From assembly GCA_963556195.1 (NCBI GenBank), contig OY744532.1:103910583-103974582 (forward strand): a stretch of DNA of 64,000 nucleotides, given 5' to 3'. Under the pieces are notes generated by a model that ran no database searches, had not been told where the DNA came from, and saw only the letters and a list, made by a program, of their open reading frames with translations. This document shows positions 23,579 to 34,266 of the stretch, in pieces. How positions within the stretch are numbered: the first letter of the stretch is position 1; each line of letters opens with the position of its first letter. The translations under genes were made by a program, and so were the position numbers. The stretch comes from Sepiola atlantica (Eukaryota; Mollusca; Cephalopoda; Sepiida; Sepiolidae).

Positions 23579-25552
23579 AATATGAATAATATGAAACTGA
23601 TTTGATATTGGATATTGTTAAGTATAGATACGCATTAGCTCCTTAGATCAACTGTACAAATCAAATTTAAATTGCAGTACAGGAACTCAGTATTCATTAT
23701 ATATAAAATAGCGCTTACTTATATATATATATATATTGAAAGATTTATAGAAATCATATATAATACAGTCTATATAATAATACGCTAAGTACATTTCATG
23801 TTCCTTCTTACGTTATTAACTTCCACCACTTTTTCAAAAGGTGGGATCGCCCGATGGCCGAAGATATAATGCTGAAAAGTAATTGTAATCTTTATTTGAT
23901 CATGCCGTTGTTTTATCGAACGTGAAACTCGAACTATAATACAATTTTCATGACTAATGTGATGTCAGTTCTGTACACAAGCAAAGAACTGGTACTGTTA
24001 TTTCATGGCTTCTTCGTGTGTGACCGACATCCATAAAACGGAAACATGTCATATGCGCCTACAAAGTATTCGGAGATCGACCCCGATTAAACAAATACAT
24101 TCTTAATTTCAGATCAATCCTGATGTAAATCAAATTTTAGAGTCAAAGTGAAGCTCAATGTCATGAAGTTTTAAATATTTATGTCTGAATTTGTAATAGA
24201 GCGATTAATAAGTATATTGACAGATCTAAGTTTTGTCATACGTTTATTTATTGTCAGTCTTGCAGCCAAGAAAAGCTAACACGTGTTTCATACTTGAGCA
24301 AATTCAAGCAGTAACCCAACAATTCCTATCGCCAAAGGAAAAGCGTACGTTCCCGCACCGAAATGTTATGCAAAAGTCGTCACATGTCCATGGAAACAAA
24401 ACTACACAAAAAAACAGGAGTGACAAGAAGATTGGCACACTTTTAAGAATTCCAACTTACTGAGAGTAGAACGCCCAATAAAAATAATATTCACATCGAA
24501 AATGGATAATCACGTGGACTCTTAATAGACAATGCAAGATTTAGTTATGATTACTGAAAAGACACATACAAATAATCCCTTACATTTAGCATCTGAAAAT
24601 CGATACTTTCGTCTATTTAGTAGAGTTTTTAAATTTGAAGAATGTAAACAAAACATGCGGATATGATTTAATAACTGAACGAGTGAAGATAAAAAGGGAG
24701 GCAATACAGGGTGAACACTTTTTTGAAAATAGAGAAATTAATTTTATTTTCACAACTCTTGTTTCCGTGTTGATATGTTGGCCTATTCGTTGACAAAAAA
24801 CAATTAGGTTATAGTTTCCCGAACATTTTTGTTTTACTTGTGTTAATTGTAAACTGCAGTGCATTATCGACATGTACACATTTAATAACCTCAAATTCTA
24901 AGTAATAGTATAGTTTTGCCATCAGACAGTTGTAATAGATAAAAGGAAAGGATTAGTAATATATGTATGAGTTTCAGCCTCAAACATTCATATATGAAAT
25001 CTCCGTTAGTAACTGATAACTAAGGAGATCAGTACTGGAAATAGAGTTTCGGCTTTAGACTATCAGATACACAATCTCTATTAGATAAAACAATTAGATT
25101 AGTAATAGAAGTATAGTATCGACTTTAGAGAGACAGAGATGAAATCTCTATTATAAATAGATGTCATTAAAAAACAATTATCCAGTTGAGTCATGAGTTG
25201 CATTCGTGAGCATGTTCTCAATATGCATGTCTTCATATTTCTTGTTTTTTTCAAACGTTTGTTTTGGATTAGGGGGAGATGAGTGCATTAATAGTAAAAT
25301 GGCTGCCATTGTTAGACTAAATTTATATACCTTGCGGTGTCGTTTCCCAATAGTTCAGCTCCGCTAAGCACTTACCTAATAATAACGTTCATCTATAAAT
25401 GACATGTTTATCGTCCAGTAAATTATATTTTATCAAGATTAAGTTTGGATGAAGGCTGGAACAGGATATTAAAAGCGGGGAAAAATGTAAGGAAAATCGA
25501 TGAAAGGAATGCCAACAATATGGTTGCACAAAAAAGACGAACATCATTTTCA

Positions 25553-25554
<2 letters not shown>
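23230..25554. other. AT-rich intergenic DNA with microsatellites
   Basis: No supported gene. It holds a 69-bp (TA)n tract at 23506-23574 and a short one at about 23720-23736. Open frames such as 24233-24463 show no domain, and nothing else is recognisable. Confidence 0.55.
23506..23574. repeat. (TA)n microsatellite
   Basis: A 69-bp pure TA tract. Confidence 0.95.

Positions 25555-25643
<89 letters not shown>
25555..25643. repeat. (TA)n microsatellite
   Basis: About 89 bp of TA with a single AAAT interruption near 25617. Confidence 0.95.
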
Positions 25644-25721
25644 ACAATATCAATTTTAAATAAATAATATTAAATTATTTTTACCTACATACGCTAGCAT
25701 TTTGAGATTTCGCTCTCATCA

Positions 25722-25725
<4 letters not shown>

Positions 25726-25766
<41 letters not shown>
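25726..25766. repeat. (TA)n microsatellite abutting PLE arm
   Basis: A 41-bp TA tract that ends exactly where the left inverted arm of the PLE unit begins. Confidence 0.95.
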
Positions 25767-25768
<2 letters not shown>

Positions 25769-26068
25769 GAAGGAGAGTGGAAAGGAATAGAGAAAGCAAA
25801 AGCCAAATCAAAATTCAATTCAAAAGTTCAAAGCAAGGTATATTCCGCAAAAAGGCAATTTATTCAAGTTAAATTTTCCTTAAGCCAAGCTTTTCAAAGA
25901 TCAAAATCTTATCATCAGAGGAAGTCGCTGGGATAGATAAGTTGGCAATGGCCAAGATTTAAAATTTGAAAAAATGAAATAAAATAAAAGTTGTAGGGAA
26001 GGAAACGTAGGGCAAAACTGTGCCAGGTTGCAAGCAAATGTCCGATTGCCAAAAAGTCCGGTGTCGAA
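25766..26068 (-). repeat. PLE left inverted arm (pseudo-LTR)
   Basis: This is the reverse complement of 27743-28045. It runs from AATGAAGGAGAGTGG to GTCCGGTGTCGAA, and on the minus strand it contains a complete hammerhead fold (25876-25923). Confidence 0.9.
25876..25923 (-). ncRNA. Hammerhead ribozyme, type I, in PLE left arm
   Basis: Minus strand, 48 nt: stem I TTCCT/AGGAA; core CTGATGA; stem II AAGAT-TTTG-ATCTT with a flanking T·T; GAAA box; stem III AAGC-TTG-GCTT; scissile site after TTA (an NUH triplet). All core bases are present. The stem III loop is TTG where the right-arm copy has CTG, a change that leaves the fold intact. Confidence 0.8.
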
Positions 26069-26069
26069 C

Positions 26070-26327
26070 CATATATATTCCTTTAAAAATAGCAGCGATA
26101 ACAGCACAGGCACTTCACTTTCCAATCTAATTAGAAACCTCAATCTCAAAAATACTCCCTATTCACTTCACTGGTCAATACTTAAAAAGTCCAAATCATA
26201 TACCCCTGGAGCATTCCATTGCCAACTTTGTACTCTGGAAACCTTTATGATAGCTACTGCCACTAAATCTAAAAATATTATTAATTCTAAGAATGAACTT
26301 ATCTCCAGTTGCAGGCATAAACGTTAA
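26070..26327 (+). pseudogene. GIY-YIG endonuclease C-terminal fragment of the PLE
   Basis: Plus-strand codons give SLSNLIRNL, HWSILKKSKSYTPGA, CQLCTLETFMIA and a final NELISSCRHKR before a stop near 26325. This is the end of the PLE GIY-YIG nuclease domain: the conserved W-ILK box, a CxxC pair, a Glu-containing helix and the CRH box. The catalytic GIY and YIG motifs are not present, so this piece cannot cut DNA. The homologous region on the minus strand is at 21993-22244. Confidence 0.75.
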
Positions 26328-26329
26328 TT

Positions 26330-27742
26330 CAGGTATAGCAACCATAATAATCCCCCAGACACCCCTCCCCCATTTGATTAAATACCCTCCCTTCATCTCG
26401 GATTTTCCCTCCTTACATCTCGAAACCCCTTTCTGATAGTTCTAATTCCTGTTGTTCTTTAATCTCTACTTATATCTCCCTCATCCCTTTAACCTTCTCT
26501 TAACTTAATAAAATTACCCATAAACTTCGTTAGCTTCGCATTTCCCTTAGTTTTAACCTTGTATATCTCTTACTTCTTCCGGCCTTCACTAACCTATTTA
26601 ACAATTTTCTTAATTAACCTCCATATAACTTTTTTTTAAATAAAATTTCAAAGTTTATATTTTCCCATATCTATTTGAACTAGCATCCCGTAACTGCTTA
26701 TTTACTAACCCATAATTTTTTCCACCTTGGGGACTCCCACTCCGGATATCCTCTCTAGGTCTTGTTTTCCTTTTTCTTTTTCCTTATTCTAATTTTCATT
26801 CTTGAGCTCCAATCTTATCGACTTTTCCCTCATTCTATTATTAGTATCTTATTTTTTAATTTTTTAATTTTTTAATTTTATTTTTATTCTTTCGGTCAAT
26901 CCTCAATTTTCCCTGCGAGCTTAAGACTAATCTTATTATCTATTTTTTATTCTTTACTCTTTTATTTTCTTATTTCTACTTATTATACTATTTTTATCTT
27001 TATTTTTTATCTTTACTCTTTTAATTTTTAACTCATTTTCCTAGTCCTACCCTTCATATATATTTTGCCTCATTGTTTATATCTAAGGTCATTTGATTAA
27101 ACTTCTAAACCCCCGAACTCTGTTCTTATACATATTCTGATATTTTAACCCCTTATCCTAACACTCGTTAACTTACCCCCACTCCTTTCTTCCCCTTTTC
27201 TAGTTGAATCCTAATTCGCCTAACTTCCAATTTCAACTTTATGTTTCACCCCCCTACTTTCACACTCTTAGTTTTATCCGCATTCCTTCACCGCATCGCT
27301 CCCTTTCTCCTCTCCCCTCTCTTTCCTCGTACCCGTCCCTTTCTCCTCCCACATTTCACTTACCCGTTTCCTCCCTTGCCCACTGGTCGCATATTATACT
27401 CTTGTTTTCACTGTCTCTGCTTTTCTTCATTTATAGCCGGCTTTCTCAACTGGGCAGACTTTAAATATTCTCACTGCCCCTTTTTCCACTTTAAAACACT
27501 TTCCTTTGTCATCTCTGCCCGGGAAGTTTCTTTAATGGCGAATATTTTACATCTTAATCTCCTCTGACGCCTGCCTGCATCATCGAATGTACCTCTTATT
27601 GGACTTTTTACCCTTCCTGGATTTTCCATTTTCGCCGTACCTGAAGTTGTGGCTTCTTGGAATTTAACTTTGAAACTTCTCTCATTACTTCTCGTGCCTC
27701 TAACGACCTACCTATCTACATCGTATCCTCTCCGTTGGACTC
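26330..27742 (+). other. Pyrimidine-rich 3' region of the PLE fragment
   Basis: From the endonuclease stop to the right arm the plus strand is dominated by C and T, with CCCTCC and CTTTTCC runs. Apparent open frames here (about 27204-27852) are Phe/Leu/Ser/Pro-rich and show no domain; I read this as untranslated sequence. The other PLE copy has a similar pyrimidine-rich region after its stop. Confidence 0.6.
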
Positions 27743-28045
27743 TTCGACACCGGACTTTTTGGCAATCGGACATTTGCTTGCACCCTGGCACAGTTTTGCC
27801 CTACGTTTCCTTCCCTACAACTTTTATTTTATTTCATTTTTTCAAATTTTAAATCTTGGCCATTGCCAACTTATCTATCCCAGCGACTTCCTCTGATGAT
27901 AAGATTTTGATCTTTGAAAAGCCTGGCTTAAGGAAAATTTAACTTGAATAAATTGCCTTTTTGCGGAATATACCTTGCTTTGAACTTTTGAATTGAATTT
28001 TGATTTGGCTTTTGCTTTCTCTATTCCTTTCCACTCTCCTTCATT
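27743..28045 (+). repeat. PLE right inverted arm (pseudo-LTR)
   Basis: This is the plus-strand partner of the left arm, ending CTCCTTCATT, and holds the hammerhead at 27888-27935. Confidence 0.9.
27888..27935 (+). ncRNA. Hammerhead ribozyme, type I, in PLE right arm
   Basis: Plus strand: stem I 27888-27892 (TTCCT) with 27931-27935 (AGGAA); CTGATGA at 27893-27899; stem II 27901-27905 with 27910-27914; GAAA at 27916-27919; stem III 27919-27922 with 27926-27929; the cleavage position follows A27930. The core is complete and the short stem III is what PLE hammerheads usually show. Known role in the family: self-cleavage of the transcript. Confidence 0.82.
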
Positions 28046-28130
28046 TCTACCTGCTCTATCCTGGATATTGAGCTGTATACTCTTCACAATAGGGTTTTAC
28101 CTTTCCTAAAAGTTCGCTTTTAGTACACCT

Positions 28131-28133
<3 letters not shown>

Positions 28134-28185
<52 letters not shown>
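28134..28185. repeat. (TA)n microsatellite
   Basis: A TA tract about 90 bp downstream of the PLE right arm. Confidence 0.95.
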
Positions 28186-28188
<3 letters not shown>

Positions 28189-28436
28189 GAACAGTTCGAG
28201 TGCAAAACGTTATAAACGCATTTTCTAAATACGAAGCTATCACTACAAAATGTTTGTATCTAGACACTAGATTACATATCAAAACTATGTTTTACCTTAT
28301 ATGATACCGACATAATTTCCTTTTACTTCTAATTAAAATAAGATTTTAGGTGAAGTATAGATTAAGTATATTTGTCCTTGTATTTTTCAATGTCTTAATT
28401 TAGGCAGATTGGATTTATCGCGTGTTGCATTCGAAC

Positions 28437-28439
<3 letters not shown>

Positions 28440-28475
<36 letters not shown>
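28440..28475. repeat. (TA)n microsatellite
   Basis: A 36-bp TA tract. Between it and the next TA tract lies a sequence whose minus strand shows a GTCGT/ACGAC hairpin plus GAAAC, like a decayed hammerhead. Confidence 0.95.
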
Positions 28476-28479
<4 letters not shown>

Positions 28480-28555
28480 CTAGGGACACAGGTTTCGTCG
28501 TTTTACGACTTATCCTCGTGGCTAGATCTAGCGAAATTTGAAACATATATGTCTA

Positions 28556-28558
<3 letters not shown>

Positions 28559-28627
<69 letters not shown>
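28559..28627. repeat. (TA)n microsatellite, mariner target
   Basis: A 69-bp TA tract that ends at the left inverted repeat of the Tc1/mariner element. It continues as TA on the other side (29860-29873), so the transposon interrupts one TA tract. Confidence 0.95.
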
Positions 28628-28630
<3 letters not shown>

Positions 28631-29859
28631 GGTGTTTCAAATGTCTTGGGAACATTACAAATGCGTATATCTCATGAACTATTCCAGGTAGAAAAATGAA
28701 ACTGGTGCCATTTTAAAGCTTGCTTAATCAAGTTTTTGGTCATACTAATGATTTTCGTGTTATCTTTCCAGGTGCAGTAATGGCGTTCTCTAAACAAGAC
28801 AAGGCATTTTGCGTCCTCCAATTTGCAAAGACTGAATCGTGGACATGTGTTCAGCGTGCATTTCGCAGGAAATTAAAAAAAGAAGCCCCTGAAAGGAAAT
28901 CCATTGTCAGATGGCATGCTAAATTTGTGAAAGATGGGTGTTTGTGCCCAAGTAAGCGATCAGGTCGCCCAGCAACTGTCTGGCGTGTCTTAAGGAAACG
29001 ACTGCAAATGGTACCTTACAAGCTCAAGTTGGTCCAAAAGTTAAAGGACACTGATAAGCCACTTCGCCGTGACTTTTGCATTGCAATGCAAGAGAAGTTG
29101 GAAGATAACGGCTTTGATGACCGGCTTGTTTTTAGCGATGAGGCGACCTTCCATCTGAATGGCAAAGTTAACAAGCATAACACTCGCATATGGGGTACTG
29201 AGAATCCTCATGAACTTCTTGAGCACAAGCGAGATTCACCAAAAGTGAACGTGTTTTGTGCAATTTCCAGGAAAGGTGTCTATGGACCGTTCTTCTTTGA
29301 AGAGGCAACTATCACTGGTGAATCCTATCTCAACATGCTGGAAGACTGGTTAATGGCTCAGTTGGAACAAGCAGAATCTGATGACTTCATTTTTCAACAA
29401 GATGGTGCACCACCACACTGGAGTCTTAGAGTAAGGCAGTTTCTTAACACAAGGCTGCCTGGTAGATGGATTGGGAGATCTGGGCGAGGTGATGACGTTC
29501 TCATGCCCTGGCCTCCTAGGTCTCCAGATCTTACCCCGTGTGACTTTTTCCTTTGGGGCTTTGTCAAGCAATAAGTCTATGTGCCGCCCCATCCAAGAGA
29601 TAATGACGAACTAAAGGCTCGAGTAACGGCAGTTGTGGGAACCATTGACGTCAAGATGCTGGAACGCGTTTGGCAGGAAATGGACTATCGACTAGATGTC
29701 TGCCGTGTGACGAATGGTGCTCATATTGAGCAACTTTGAAGATTCCCCACAAAACTTGAAACTTTAACCTTTCCAACGGTACCAATTTCATTTTTCAACT
29801 CCTAATAGTTTTTGAGTTATTAAAAATCGTTATGTTCCCAAGACTTTTGAAACACCCTG
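28628..29859 (+). mobile_element. Tc1/mariner-type transposon (DD41D), defective
   Basis: The 1232-bp element has terminal inverted repeats of about 30 bp. The left end reads CAGGGTGTTTCAAATGTCTT; the reverse complement of the right end reads CAGGGTGTTTCAAAAGTCTT; both continue into GGGAACAT-AC. TA lies on both sides, the canonical target duplication of this superfamily. It carries one transposase gene spanning most of its length. The ends look intact and could in principle be recognised by a related active transposase. Confidence 0.92.
28780..29739 (+). pseudogene. DD41D transposase, interrupted
   Basis: The start ATG at 28780 is chosen because MAFSKQDKAFCVLQFAK begins the family's N-terminal helix-turn-helix; the frame upstream of it is open but does not look like transposase. 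The catalytic residues are D120 (VFSDEATFH), D208 (FQQDGAPPHW) and D250 (RSPDLTPCDFFLWG), with 41 residues between the second and third, i.e. DD41D. The frame stops at TAA 29572-29574, directly after GFVKQ, and the same frame continues with family-like sequence (ERVWQEMDYRLDVCRV) to TGA 29737-29739. The N-terminal domain appears shorter than usual: SKRSGRPATVWRVL joins the first DNA-binding part straight to the second, suggesting an in-frame deletion of a few dozen residues. Both defects should abolish function. Confidence 0.88.
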
Positions 29860-29874
29860 TATATATATATATAT

Positions 29875-30205
29875 GAACAAATTATAATGTTAAAATTTAA
29901 GGAATAGAACATATTACGTAGTTTTAAAATTTCATTAGCTGAATACATGTTCAATTTCAGAATATAAATTTGTCATTTTATCTAATGTTACCGTGAGTAA
30001 AATTTGTTGGCTCAAAAAAGTGTTTAATTGACTAAAAAGTATATTCAAATATGTAGTCAAATAATGTATGTATAAGTAAAAACTGGCCCTTATTTGTATT
30101 ATCTTGTTTTGACAATTTTCGGACCAATTTTTTTAAATTGTACAATTACCTATCATTTGTCTATAGAATTAGAAATGTTTAAACTTATTCTAACAAATAT
30201 GTAAG
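29875..30205. other. Intergenic DNA, nothing recognised
   Basis: AT-rich flank between the mariner element and the satellite, with no supported feature. Confidence 0.5.
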
Positions 30206-30733
30206 ACTTTAGAGTGGGTAGTCCTATTCCTAAATAAATTAAACGGATAAAGATCAGCCACTCTCTGACTATAACAATGTTGACTAATTTTACCCAGTTT
30301 ATTCTCTGTGTATACTTTCCGAGTATGTTACAAGGGAATTTGTTTTTTTTATATTTTTCGCTAACATTTTAGATTGTAGAGTGGGTGATCACTTTCCTAA
30401 ATAAATTAAACGGATAAAGATCAGCCACTTTCTGACTATAACAATGTTGACAAATTTTACCCAGTTTTTCTCTGTGTATACTTACCGAGTATGTTACAAG
30501 GGAATTTGTTTTTTTTATATTTTTCGCTAACATTTTAGATTGTAGAGTGGGTGATCACTTTCCTAAATAAATTAAACGGATAAAGATCAGCCACTTTCTG
30601 ACTATAACAATGTTGACTAATTTTACCCAGTTTTTCTCTGTGTATACTTACCGAGTATGTTACAAGGGAATTTGTTTATTTTTATATTTTTCGCTAACAT
30701 TTTAAGTTGTAGAGTGGGTGATCACTTCCTTAT
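30206..30733. repeat. 167-bp tandem satellite, about three units
   Basis: AGAGTGGG recurs at 30211, 30378, 30544 and 30711, giving a period of 166-167 bp. Units share TAAATTAAACGGATAAAGAT, CAGCCACT, ACCCAGTTT and ACCGAGTATG-TTACAAGGG blocks. The first unit is more diverged than the second and third, which are almost identical. The unit length is close to one nucleosome repeat. Confidence 0.92.
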
Positions 30734-30739
30734 AAAATA

Positions 30740-31464
30740 TAATATAAAAAGATAACCTATTTGATGAAAAACAACCAATTCTCGGACAGAATGGTGCGTA
30801 AGTGATAATGACATTAGATGTAATGTTATGTAGTAACTAATAATTTTGACGGGAAAGTGGGCAGATTGGCCGTCGTATTTATGCATGGTTGAAGTAACTT
30901 ATCTTTATCAATTGTTCCAATTTTTTGTATTCAGTTTATGTTGTCTTCACATGTGTGCTTGAAAAAGGTATAGACATTACCTTTAGCGGTCAAGCGTTTG
31001 CTAATTTTTGTTGAATAGGCAAAGTAGTGCGTTTGTGTGTAAACCGGTAATGCTGTTTTATGGTTATACCGCAGTTAATATCAATGTCACACACAGCAAA
31101 TGGAATACGATCGAATTTTCTTCATTTCTTCATTTGATTCAAGTGATGAAATAGTTATTGTTACATTTATTTAAATTAAATTAATTATTTATATGTTTGT
31201 GTGGCGGTAACTGTGAGTCTGTATATAATACATTCATGTTTACAGCGGTATAAACATAAAGACATATTACCGACGTACAAGTATTTCAAGATATTTGAAA
31301 CACCTACCGTTCTATAAGGAGGAAGTTCGTTCAATATATTATGTAAGTATATAAGTTCTGACTAATCAAGTAATATTCATTATATATAAAAATTAGTTGT
31401 TTTTGCTTTCTTTTTCAACGCCGACATATTTCTATTTATTGCATTGTCACAGCTTTCTAATACT

Positions 31465-31467
<3 letters not shown>
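30740..31467. other. Intergenic DNA, nothing recognised
   Basis: AT-rich, without coding or structural signal that I can support. Confidence 0.5.

Positions 31468-31532
<65 letters not shown>
31468..31532. repeat. (TA)n microsatellite
   Basis: A 65-bp TA tract. Confidence 0.95.
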
Positions 31533-31534
<2 letters not shown>

Positions 31535-32275
31535 CATGAAAATAAATATATAATGCATATCTTTACATTTATGTTACTTTAAACTTATCATGCAATAATT
31601 AATGATCGATATCCGGGATAGAGCAATTATATAGACAAGTAAAATATGGGAATAACTATTGAAAACCTACAATATATTTTACATGTTTACGAGAGCCAAA
31701 AATAACTAGCATCGAGACACCTAACTTTTATCGCATCACCCGTCCACCCCCTTCGAACTCTCTGTCTTTGCTACCTTTTAATGCTCTAAACAGAACCTGT
31801 TGATTTTTTTTTCTAACGCCTAATCTAACTTTTCAACTTCTGTCTCAACGCGAGTTTTTTCTGGCTCTTTAGCTGAATTGAAATCACTTCTTAGCATCAC
31901 ACTTTGAATTCAACTCCATAAAAACTTTATCTGGAAAGCTCATGGAAGTTCCCCAAATGACTTTCTATACACAACTTATATCTTACACTTTTACATTGCT
32001 ACAGTTTCCAACTGGATTACTGGAGTATTTTAATGAGTTTGGCCTATCAAAAAGTGGAGGGGTATGGGTGAGCATGGATGATTTCCAGCTCACCCCCACC
32101 CCTCAACACTTTCTCACTTACAACCATCCACATCATCTCTGCTCACCTCAACCCCTACACTTTTTCCACTAAGAACCAACCACATTTATTTCATTCCACA
32201 CTACAGCCTCACCTAGCCCGGACCTCGGTCCCACTGCTTCCAGTAGTGGCTACTACTTTCTTCCCATCCCGCCAC
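31533..32275. other. Intergenic DNA, nothing recognised
   Basis: A C-rich stretch (about 32085-32260, with CACCCCCACCCCTCAAC) precedes the PLE-terminus-like repeat and may belong to the same insertion. No coding signal is convincing. Confidence 0.45.
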
Positions 32276-32443
32276 CATGTCAACCCAATATGTGCACGTA
32301 CTTGCATGACATTTTTCTTTATATTATCATCCTGAAGAAGTCTTACAAATAAAGACGAAACGTTGATGTATACATAAAAAAATATCCTTTTTGGTTTTTC
32401 CTTTTTCATCTCCCATTACGTCGGATTACCTTCATCCTTCCTT

Positions 32444-32449
<6 letters not shown>
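32276..32449 (+). repeat. PLE-terminus-like dispersed repeat, copy 2
   Basis: This is the partner of 21524-21696. The block at 32326-32362 reads CTGAAGA, one extra A, a GTCTT/AAGAC hairpin, then GAAACG: hammerhead-like, but the extra base and lack of a stem I partner argue against activity. It ends at a (TA)n tract. Confidence 0.65.

Positions 32450-32501
<52 letters not shown>
32449..32501. repeat. (TA)n microsatellite
   Basis: A 53-bp TA tract at the end of the PLE-terminus-like repeat. Confidence 0.95.
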
Positions 32502-32506
<5 letters not shown>

Positions 32507-32580
32507 GATAGGGATAAAATAATTCGACATCATAGACAATGAAAGAGGACATCATTAATCTATATTATTTATGTATTCAT

Positions 32581-32730
32581 CAACATTTCGTCTTTATTGT
32601 GAAACTTCATCGGGATTAAGAAAAATGCAGAGGCTCAACGCTCTCGGGTGGATCAAAATTGATGATTGTATGATTATATTTTCGGCCTTTTCCTTCATCC
32701 TGAAGAAGTCTTACAATAAAAACGAAACGT
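32581..32730. repeat. Inverted pair of hammerhead-like PLE termini
   Basis: A minus-strand copy (32581-32613, ACATTTCGTCTTTATTGTG) faces a plus-strand copy (32695-32730, CTGAAGAAGTCTTACAATAA then AACGAAACG) across about 80 bp. The pair is enclosed by (TA)n tracts at 32449-32501 and 32781-32839, the same architecture as the large inverted-arm PLE in miniature. Confidence 0.55.
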
Positions 32731-32777
32731 CGATGAACACATAAATTATATAGTTTTTGACTTTCCTTATTACTGTT

Positions 32778-32780
<3 letters not shown>

Positions 32781-32839
<59 letters not shown>
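32781..32839. repeat. (TA)n microsatellite
   Basis: A 59-bp TA tract. Confidence 0.95.
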
Positions 32840-32841
<2 letters not shown>

Positions 32842-33470
32842 GTAAGATAAAGGCAAAGCTTTATTTGGTATTTCATAGTTTAGCAATGCCATGAACTAAC
32901 GGATCAGTACAAGATTTTTTTTCATGTGTTAGAGTTACTCTTTGTTCCATAAATAACATATTCGTTTTTAAACTAACAACAGTTTAATATTGTAACGTGT
33001 CCTTAGAGTATTGACTTAATATATAGTTGTAAATTGAATAATCATCGTATATCTCTAACATACTGTATAAATGTTTAAGTGAACATAGATGCGTTTTTTT
33101 TATTACTTTCATCGCATTACTGTCGTAATTTTGATAACAGTTTTATTTCAAAACAGAACTGCGCATGGAATTTGATTAATAATGAGTCTAGATGTAAAAT
33201 AAAAGTATATTTGTCTCGTGTGTCTCAGCTGGAGTACAAATGGGTCAGACTATTGTGTACTTCGCTTCTTTATCGAATTACAATCAACGTGAAAAATAAA
33301 GAGGTTTAGTTAATGTCATCTAGAGTCGGAAAATCAATAAAAGTGTACCTTCACGAGAGACTGTGTTACTATCTCTCGTCGTGTATATTTGGTGAAATAA
33401 ACACACATTTTATGATGGACATCACTATTAAAGTATGTCACTGTATAATTGTTGTGTCTGAGACATCATC
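32840..33470. other. Intergenic DNA, nothing recognised
   Basis: AT-rich, no supported gene. Confidence 0.5.
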
Positions 33471-33563
33471 TTCGTTTACAAAATAGATGAGAAGAGGTCA
33501 CTTACGTAAATGATGATTCGTTTACAAAATAGATGAGAAGAGGTCACTTACGTAAATGATGAT
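33471..33563. repeat. 46-bp tandem duplication
   Basis: TTCGTTTACAAAATAGATGA and the following 26 bases, ending in TACGTAAATGATGA, occur twice head to tail (starts 33471 and 33517) with no visible difference, so the duplication is recent. Confidence 0.92.
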
Positions 33564-33949
33564 TGTTTTGCATAAGTTAATACACGGTATTTTAAATAGA
33601 AGTAATTTCCTCCCAGGGTAAGAGCAAAAACTTAACGCGGCGACATTGGACCACATCAAGTGTTCGGAGATAGATACGTCTTAGACACGAAAATTCTACA
33701 AGCTATTTCGGTAGATGTAATGACATGTGCGGATCATTTTATGATGATTAAATGGAATGCGTGCTTAGTCTAATGTGTACTATTGAGGATGATGGAACTG
33801 GTCTTACATATATTTAATCCTATAAGATATAATGTGTTCAATTATCTATTAACTTTTTAATTCAAGGCAGCACAAGATGCTTCATGGCTACTTCTATGTT
33901 AAATAATTATCACTTACTTAACTAGCTAATCATGAGACTCCAGAAATGA

Positions 33950-34090
33950 TGTACCGTACGCTCATTCGTCTGGATAGTAGAAAAGCGAGAACTTCTGTCC
34001 GTGTCTTTTCTCCGTGGAACAGCCGACCAAGGGAAGTGTCAATGTCTATTATATCCTGGTGTTAAGTAGTTTTGAACAAATATTAAGACG
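33950..34090 (+). mobile_element. Possible LINE ORF2 C-terminal scrap
   Basis: A plus-strand reading gives SVRVFSPWNSRPREVSMS, resembling the 'FF..R...WN.LP..V' ending of non-LTR retrotransposon ORF2. It is short and followed by stops, so the assignment is tentative. Confidence 0.35.
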
Positions 34091-34200
34091 CTATATAAAA
34101 GCACATATATTCTACATGACTTGTTGAATTTTACTATTTTTGCCAACTAATTTGAATTTGAATTATATCATATATTATTGTGACACATGGTGCATGAAAG

Positions 34201-34202
<2 letters not shown>

Positions 34203-34251
<49 letters not shown>

Positions 34252-34266
34252 CGTGTATGTGTGTGT
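34203..34266. repeat. (TA)n/(TG)n microsatellite
   Basis: TA (34203-34236) passes into TG (34237-34266). Confidence 0.95.

Larger units (their letters stand above)
25766..28045 (+). mobile_element. Penelope-like element fragment with inverted 303-bp arms
   Basis: Two 303-bp arms (25766-26068 and 27743-28045) are inverted copies of each other; I count two differences, about 99% identity. Between them lie the C-terminal end of a GIY-YIG endonuclease ORF and a long pyrimidine-rich untranslated region. Terminal repeats in direct or inverted orientation ('pseudo-LTRs') and hammerhead ribozymes within them are established traits of Penelope-like retroelements. The RT and most of the endonuclease are missing, so this is a 5'-truncated, dead copy with intact ends. 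(TA)n tracts lie on both sides (25726-25766 and 28134-28185). Confidence 0.85.

Noticed and set aside
28490..28545. Active hammerhead on the minus strand between two (TA)n tracts
   Set aside because: A GTCGT/ACGAC helix, GAAAC and a possible GUC site are present, and ATCTAG/CTAGAT could form stem I, but the CUGANGA core is replaced by CCACGAGGA-type text. It is at most a decayed relic.
30206..30733. CRISPR-like array
   Set aside because: The units are 167 bp with no unique spacers, in a eukaryotic context; it is a tandem satellite.
32326..32362. Active hammerhead in the CTGAAGAAGTC repeat family
   Set aside because: An extra base after CUGAAGA and the lack of a pairing partner for stem I in each copy argue against catalysis. 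I list these only as hammerhead-like.
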